Source: Erysipelothrix tonsillarum DSM 14972 | GTDB taxonomy: Bacteria; Bacillota_I; Bacilli_A; Erysipelotrichales; Erysipelotrichaceae | Assembly: GCF_000373785.1 (NCBI RefSeq) | Contig: NZ_KB892377.1 | Coordinates: 458,933-522,932, forward strand | Direction of reading: 5' to 3' | DNA: 64,000 nt | Part shown: one piece after another, positions 60,628 to 64,000 of the stretch | Layout of the letters: the number at the start of each line of letters is the position of its first letter | Numbering within the stretch: position 1 is the first letter of the stretch | Notes under the pieces: generated by a model | The model's database searches: none | Told to the model about the DNA's origin: nothing | What the model saw: only the letters and a program-made list of their open reading frames with translations | Position numbers and translations under genes: made by a program

Positions 60628-62203
60628 TACAAATAATTTATCATTAATGTTTGATGGCAAAGCCTTATTTGAAGAGGTGTCAATAACGTTTACAGAAGGA
60701 AATTGTTATGGTGTGATTGGTGCGAACGGGGCTGGTAAATCAACCTTTCTCAAACTGTTATCAGGAGAACTTGAACCCACAAGCGGTCATATTTCAATTC
60801 CATCCGGAAAAAGATTGTCATTTTTAAAACAAGATCACTTTGCTTTTGACGATTATACAGTGCTGGAAACTGTAATTATGGGAAATGAAAAGCTCTATGA
60901 AATTATGAAAGAAAAAGAAGTAATCTACGCTAAAGAAGATTTTTCAGAGGCTGATGGAATTCGTGCTGGTGAGTTGGAAGAACAATTTGCAGACATGGAT
61001 GGCTGGAATGCTGAAGCGGAAGTCTTTACATTACTTAATGGGTTAGGTGTTGATCGTCAATACCATGAGTCGAAAATGGCCCAATTAACGGGTTCTGATA
61101 AAGTGAAAGTCTTACTCGCACAAGCAATTTTTGGTAATCCTGATATTCTTCTCTTGGATGAGCCGACCAACCACTTAGATCTCGAGGCCATCCAATGGCT
61201 TGAAGAATTTCTCATCAATTTTGAAAGTACCGTCATTCTTGTTTCCCATGACCGTCACTTTTTAAATAAAACATGTACTCATATTGCGGACATTGATTTT
61301 GGAAAGATTCAGCTATTTGTTGGAAACTATGATTTTTGGTATGAATCCAGTCAATTAATTCTTCGCCAAATGAAGGATGCTAATAAGAAAAAAGAAGAAA
61401 AAATTAAAGAATTACAAGACTTTATTGATCGATTTAGCGCTAATGCTTCCAAATCAAAGCAAGCGACTTCTCGAAAACAAGCACTATCTAAAATCAAACT
61501 TGATGAAATGGTTCCTTCTAAACGCCGCTATCCATTTATTGAATTTAAACCAAAGCGTAATCTTGGAAGTTCAGTTCTTGAAGTAGGTGACTTATCAAAA
61601 TCGCTTGATGGAAAGAATTTATTCTCCAATTTAAGTTTTACGATTGGAAACGGAGAAAAAGTAGCCTTTGTAGGTGACCAAGAAATTGCGAAATCAGCTT
61701 TTTTCGATGTCATTACAGAACGTCTACAACCTGATGCAGGATTTATTCATTGGGGTTCAAGTGTTGATTATGGGTATTTTAATAAGAATTTTGATGAAGA
61801 TTTTGAAACAGATGAACGTATTGTTGATTGGTTGATGGAATTTTCAGATGAAAAAGATGAAACCTATGTTCGGGGATTCCTTGGCCGTATGATTTTTGCT
61901 GGTGATGATGCTTTGAAAAAATTAAATGTCTTATCAGGTGGCGAAAAAGTCCGTTGTATGATGTCCAAAATGATGATTATGGGTAAAAATGTTCTAATTC
62001 TTGATGAACCAACGAACCATTTAGATATGGAATCCATAACAGCACTTAATAATGCGTTAATTAAATTCCCAGGTACAATTCTCATTGCATCACATGATCA
62101 TCAAATTATTGATACAACCGCCACACGAATTATGGAATTTAAAGAAGATGGTACGTTAATCGATTACCTAGGGACGTATCAAGAATACTTAGATCGTAAA
62201 TAA
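60620..62203 (+). CDS. ABC-F protein (YkpA/YbiT-like)
   Basis: The 527-residue protein has two ABC ATPase domains: Walker A GANGAGKST (about 35-43) and a second, altered GDQEIAKSA (about 352-360). Walker B motifs are LLLDEPTNHLD and LILDEPTNHLD. The first signature reads LTGSDKVKV and the second LSGGEKVRC. The linker (about 248-310) is rich in lysine. It matches the YkpA/YbiT group. Unusually, the second Walker A has lost the G-x-G-K-S/T pattern and the first signature is LTGSD, so one of the two ATP sites looks impaired. GTG start with AAAGGAG seven bases upstream. Confidence 0.92.
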   Translation: MISTNNLSLMFDGKALFEEVSITFTEGNCYGVIGANGAGKSTFLKLLSGELEPTSGHISIPSGKRLSFLKQDHFAFDDYTVLETVIMGNEKLYEIMKEKEVIYAKEDFSEADGIRAGELEEQFADMDGWNAEAEVFTLLNGLGVDRQYHESKMAQLTGSDKVKVLLAQAIFGNPDILLLDEPTNHLDLEAIQWLEEFLINFESTVILVSHDRHFLNKTCTHIADIDFGKIQLFVGNYDFWYESSQLILRQMKDANKKKEEKIKELQDFIDRFSANASKSKQATSRKQALSKIKLDEMVPSKRRYPFIEFKPKRNLGSSVLEVGDLSKSLDGKNLFSNLSFTIGNGEKVAFVGDQEIAKSAFFDVITERLQPDAGFIHWGSSVDYGYFNKNFDEDFETDERIVDWLMEFSDEKDETYVRGFLGRMIFAGDDALKKLNVLSGGEKVRCMMSKMMIMGKNVLILDEPTNHLDMESITALNNALIKFPGTILIASHDHQIIDTTATRIMEFKEDGTLIDYLGTYQEYLDRK

Positions 62204-62218
62204 GAAGGGGAGGTTTTG

Positions 62219-63376
62219 ATGCGCGTTTACCTGTATCCAATTCGCAGTGCATTAATTAGTTTTCCATTTATTGCATTGGCTTTATTGATGCCCTATTTGA
62301 TTTATGATTATCATAAACATGGATCAATTTCAAAATGGCGAGCTTTTATAATCTATAGTTTTATCTTTTATCTTATATGTGCTTATTATTTAGTTATTTT
62401 ACCCTTACCAGAACGTGAGAGCATTCACACTTCTTGGCGGGAGATGATGCAACTCAAGCCCTTTGCATTTGTTGGTGATTTCTTGCGAGAAACGTCGATG
62501 AATCTTCATAATCCACGGTCCATGCTTCGCGGATTGCGCGAAGGGGTCGTAACACAGCCGCTTTTCAACATTGTGATGACGATACCCTTTGGAATTTACT
62601 TGCGTTATTATTTTAATAAGAGTTTCAAGCAGACGTTGATTTTGAGTTTTTTATTATCACTCTTTTTCGAATTCACCCAATTGAGTGGTCTTTATGGCTA
62701 TTATTCCGGCCCTTATCGATTGTTTGACGTTGATGACTTAATACTAAATACCTTGGGTGGACTTGTTGGTTATGGTGTTGCACCGGCAATGACTTACTTT
62801 TTCCCAACACGAGAGGTTCTCGACTTGCAATCGGCGAAAAAGTCTACAACCGTCACTTATTTACGTCGATTTGTTGCCTATATGATTGATATCACCATTT
62901 ATAATTTCGCACTGTCTATCTTTATGATGGGGGCACAAGCGATATTACCTACATGGTCGAATCACACAACCTTTGTAATGGTGACAAATGTGATAGGATT
63001 TGCTTTTTTCTTTGCTATATGGCCTTGGTTTCACCAGGGATCAACACTTGGGATGTCTGTTGTTCGCATTCGTATCCAAGCAGAAGGGGATGCACTTCGA
63101 TTTAAGCAACTTTTAATCCGCATGATCTTTATGTATTTCTTTATCGTTCGATTTGGAGATATAACATCAAGTTTACTTGAGACATTAACCCATTACAGCT
63201 CATCAGCGTATTTGGTGGGGACTATTGTATATTTACTAATTGTATTTAGCTACTGGGTATTTCTATTGTTCCATATTCTGTCAACCTTAATTCATAGGGA
63301 CTATCGGTTGTTTTATGAACGTATTTCTAAAACATATATAGAAAATACCTATCAATTTGAAAACTTGAATGAATAA
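62219..63376 (+). CDS. VanZ-like protein fused to RDD domain
   Basis: The 385-residue protein combines a VanZ-type region (about 1-200, five membrane segments, with DVDDLILNTLGGLVGYGVAP) and a C-terminal RDD domain (about 212-375, with RRFVAYMIDITIYNFALSIF and GSTLGMSVVRIRIQ). Both halves are membrane-embedded. The VanZ part resembles the protein at 26078. VanZ homologues are linked to glycopeptide or envelope stress; RDD proteins include sodium/proton exchangers. ATG 62219 has GGGGAGG five bases upstream. It follows the ABC-F gene by 15 bases. Confidence 0.85.
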   Translation: MRVYLYPIRSALISFPFIALALLMPYLIYDYHKHGSISKWRAFIIYSFIFYLICAYYLVILPLPERESIHTSWREMMQLKPFAFVGDFLRETSMNLHNPRSMLRGLREGVVTQPLFNIVMTIPFGIYLRYYFNKSFKQTLILSFLLSLFFEFTQLSGLYGYYSGPYRLFDVDDLILNTLGGLVGYGVAPAMTYFFPTREVLDLQSAKKSTTVTYLRRFVAYMIDITIYNFALSIFMMGAQAILPTWSNHTTFVMVTNVIGFAFFFAIWPWFHQGSTLGMSVVRIRIQAEGDALRFKQLLIRMIFMYFFIVRFGDITSSLLETLTHYSSSAYLVGTIVYLLIVFSYWVFLLFHILSTLIHRDYRLFYERISKTYIENTYQFENLNE

Positions 63377-63385
63377 TTTAATTTT

Positions 63386-63413
63386 ACCTCTAAAGATTCT
63401 TTAGAGGTTTTTT
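63386..63413 (+). terminator. Terminator after the VanZ-RDD gene
   Basis: CCTCTAAA (63387-63394) pairs with TTTAGAGG (63400-63407), then T6. Confidence 0.88.
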
Positions 63414-63416
63414 GTA

Positions 63417-63462
63417 AAAAAAAGACACACGCTAAGAGTAAACTCTCAGAATGTGTCTTTTA
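63417..63462 (-). terminator. Terminator of the minus-strand small gene
   Basis: AAAAGACACA with TGTGTCTTTT, and an inner GAGT/ACTC stem, has its T-run on the minus strand. Confidence 0.8.
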
Positions 63463-63475
63463 CACTATATATCAA

Positions 63476-63706
63476 TTAAATGTATTCATCCGCTTTGACG
63501 GTGAACATAATTGCACCAGCCATTGGATCTTTTTTAATTGCTGCTTTGATGAGCTTGCATGCTTCATCTTTATCTTCCATATTGGTCTCAAAGTAAAGTT
63601 TAATGCCATCTTTCTTTACAAATGTGCATTTTGGATCTTCAAGTTCCTCAACAATTTTCTGGATTTGTTTTTGCATAATAGGGCTATTAATAATTATTGT
63701 ATTCAT
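63476..63706 (-). CDS. Small hypothetical protein
   Basis: The 76-residue soluble protein looks like a small alpha/beta fold: a helix of KQIQKIVEELED type, two strands (KCTFVKKDGIKLYFETN), then a lysine-rich helix (DEACKLIKAAIKKD) and a last strand. I do not recognise a family. Start ATG 63706 has GAGG seven bases upstream; ATG 63712 would overlap the site. It is divergent from a PTS permease gene, and the shared upstream region holds two mirrored cre sites, so it may be sugar-regulated too. Confidence 0.65.
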   Translation of the reverse strand: MNTIIINSPIMQKQIQKIVEELEDPKCTFVKKDGIKLYFETNMEDKDEACKLIKAAIKKDPMAGAIMFTVKADEYI

Positions 63707-63744
63707 CTTCATACCTCTTTCTACAAAATAATTTTATCAAATTA

Positions 63745-63759
63745 TGCAACCGATTTCAA
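63745..63759 (-). promoter_or_regulatory. cre site, minus orientation
   Basis: On the minus strand TTGAAATCGGTTGCA matches WTGNAANCGNWNNCW at every position. It lies just upstream of the 76-residue protein gene. Confidence 0.6.
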
Positions 63760-63819
63760 CGGATTATACAATTATTGAAATATTATTACAATAATTGTCC
63801 CAAAAGGTTGAAATTTATT

Positions 63820-63834
63820 TTGAAATCGGTTACT
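63820..63834 (+). promoter_or_regulatory. cre site, plus orientation
   Basis: TTGAAATCGGTTACT matches the cre consensus at every position and shares 12 bases with the mirrored site 75 bp away. It overlaps a possible -10 box TACTAT (63831-63836) whose -35 is TTGAAA (63808-63813). Confidence 0.65.
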
Positions 63835-63876
63835 ATTCATATGTAAGCACTAACAAGTGCGAGAAAAGGAGTTAAT

Positions 63877-64000
63877 ATGGAGAAGTTAACACAATTTATT
63901 GAAGAGAAAATTGCCCCACCACTGATTAAATTTTCTCAACTAAAATATGTCCAAGTAATGCAACGTACTGGACTCGGAATCATGTCATTATTGGTAATTG
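63877..64000 (+). CDS. PTS EIIC, cellobiose family, cut by window end
   Basis: Only the first 41 codons are visible: MEKLTQFIEEKIAPPLIKFS, then YVQVMQRTGLGIMSLLVI. This matches the N-terminus of cellobiose-type EIIC proteins and is parallel to the permease at 19851 (helical lead, then a loop before the first membrane segment). AAAAGGAG precedes ATG. The gene continues beyond the window. The upstream cre site suggests catabolite repression. Confidence 0.8.
   Translation, partial: MEKLTQFIEEKIAPPLIKFSQLKYVQVMQRTGLGIMSLLVI

Noticed and set aside
1..64000. Searched for CRISPR arrays, insertion sequences, prophage genes and rRNA
   Set aside because: No regularly spaced direct repeats, transposase motifs, phage structural genes or rRNA-like stretches were found by reading.

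Overview
The window reads as chromosomal DNA of a low-GC Gram-positive bacterium (Firmicutes). It has AT-rich codon use, strong AAGGAGG-type ribosome binding sites, many U-tract terminators, CcpA-type cre sequences and a sortase-type surface protein. The mix of an arginine deiminase operon, a type III glutamine synthetase, a Gram-positive Tad pilus operon and cellobiose-family PTS permeases suggests the Erysipelotrichia, perhaps Erysipelothrix. That placement is an inference from gene content. I see no prophage, insertion sequence, CRISPR array or rRNA gene.

Layout: 36-1209 holds an alkylguanine-DNA methyltransferase and a B3/4-domain protein. 1362-6208 is the arcABCD operon behind a structured leader with cre-like sites, followed by a tRNA-like sequence and a long hairpin. 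6489-11497 carries a tandem-domain AraC regulator, a small membrane protein, a nucleoid-associated protein, a DegV protein and a lipid kinase. 11584-16896 has an AgrC/AgrA-like two-component pair, an ABC exporter, a glycine-rich mini-protein and an XRE regulator. 17080-19648 has an L7/L12-like membrane protein, then DUF1538 and tandem PII proteins. 19744-23657 is a PTS permease, DUF3284, MupG-like and GntR locus. 23775-25388 is an ABC-F gene with a leader-peptide attenuator. 25479-29816 has G5, VanZ and AraC-GH39 proteins.

30016-40269 is a complete Gram-positive Tad/Flp pilus operon: prepilin peptidase, two Flp pilins, three TadE/TadG-like proteins, CpaB, TadZ, TadA, TadB and TadC. It ends with a DUF192 protein and a long DivIVA-like coiled-coil protein. 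40489-46184 is a visibly AT-richer insert with an Mga-like regulator, an LPSAG-anchored surface protein and several small proteins. 46234-49662 has glutamine synthetase III, an MgtC-like protein and a degenerate cytidine deaminase homologue. 49738-54655 is a TetR-controlled MMPL transporter with a secreted repeat protein. 54682-60429 has BrnQ, a lipid-synthesising PLD enzyme, a candidate small RNA under a phased-repeat promoter, CinA and carbonic anhydrase. 60502-62203 is a second ABC-F gene with leader ORFs. The window ends with a VanZ-RDD protein and a cut-off second PTS permease controlled by two mirrored cre sites.

The most unusual signals are regulatory. Both ABC-F genes sit behind very short ORFs that overlap hairpins or terminators, the arrangement known from drug-inducible ABC-F genes. 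A probable small RNA lies downstream of four TTAAG repeats on one DNA face. The tandem PII gene has a strong internal ribosome binding site at its domain boundary. The sensor kinase appears to carry a duplicated phosphoacceptor region.
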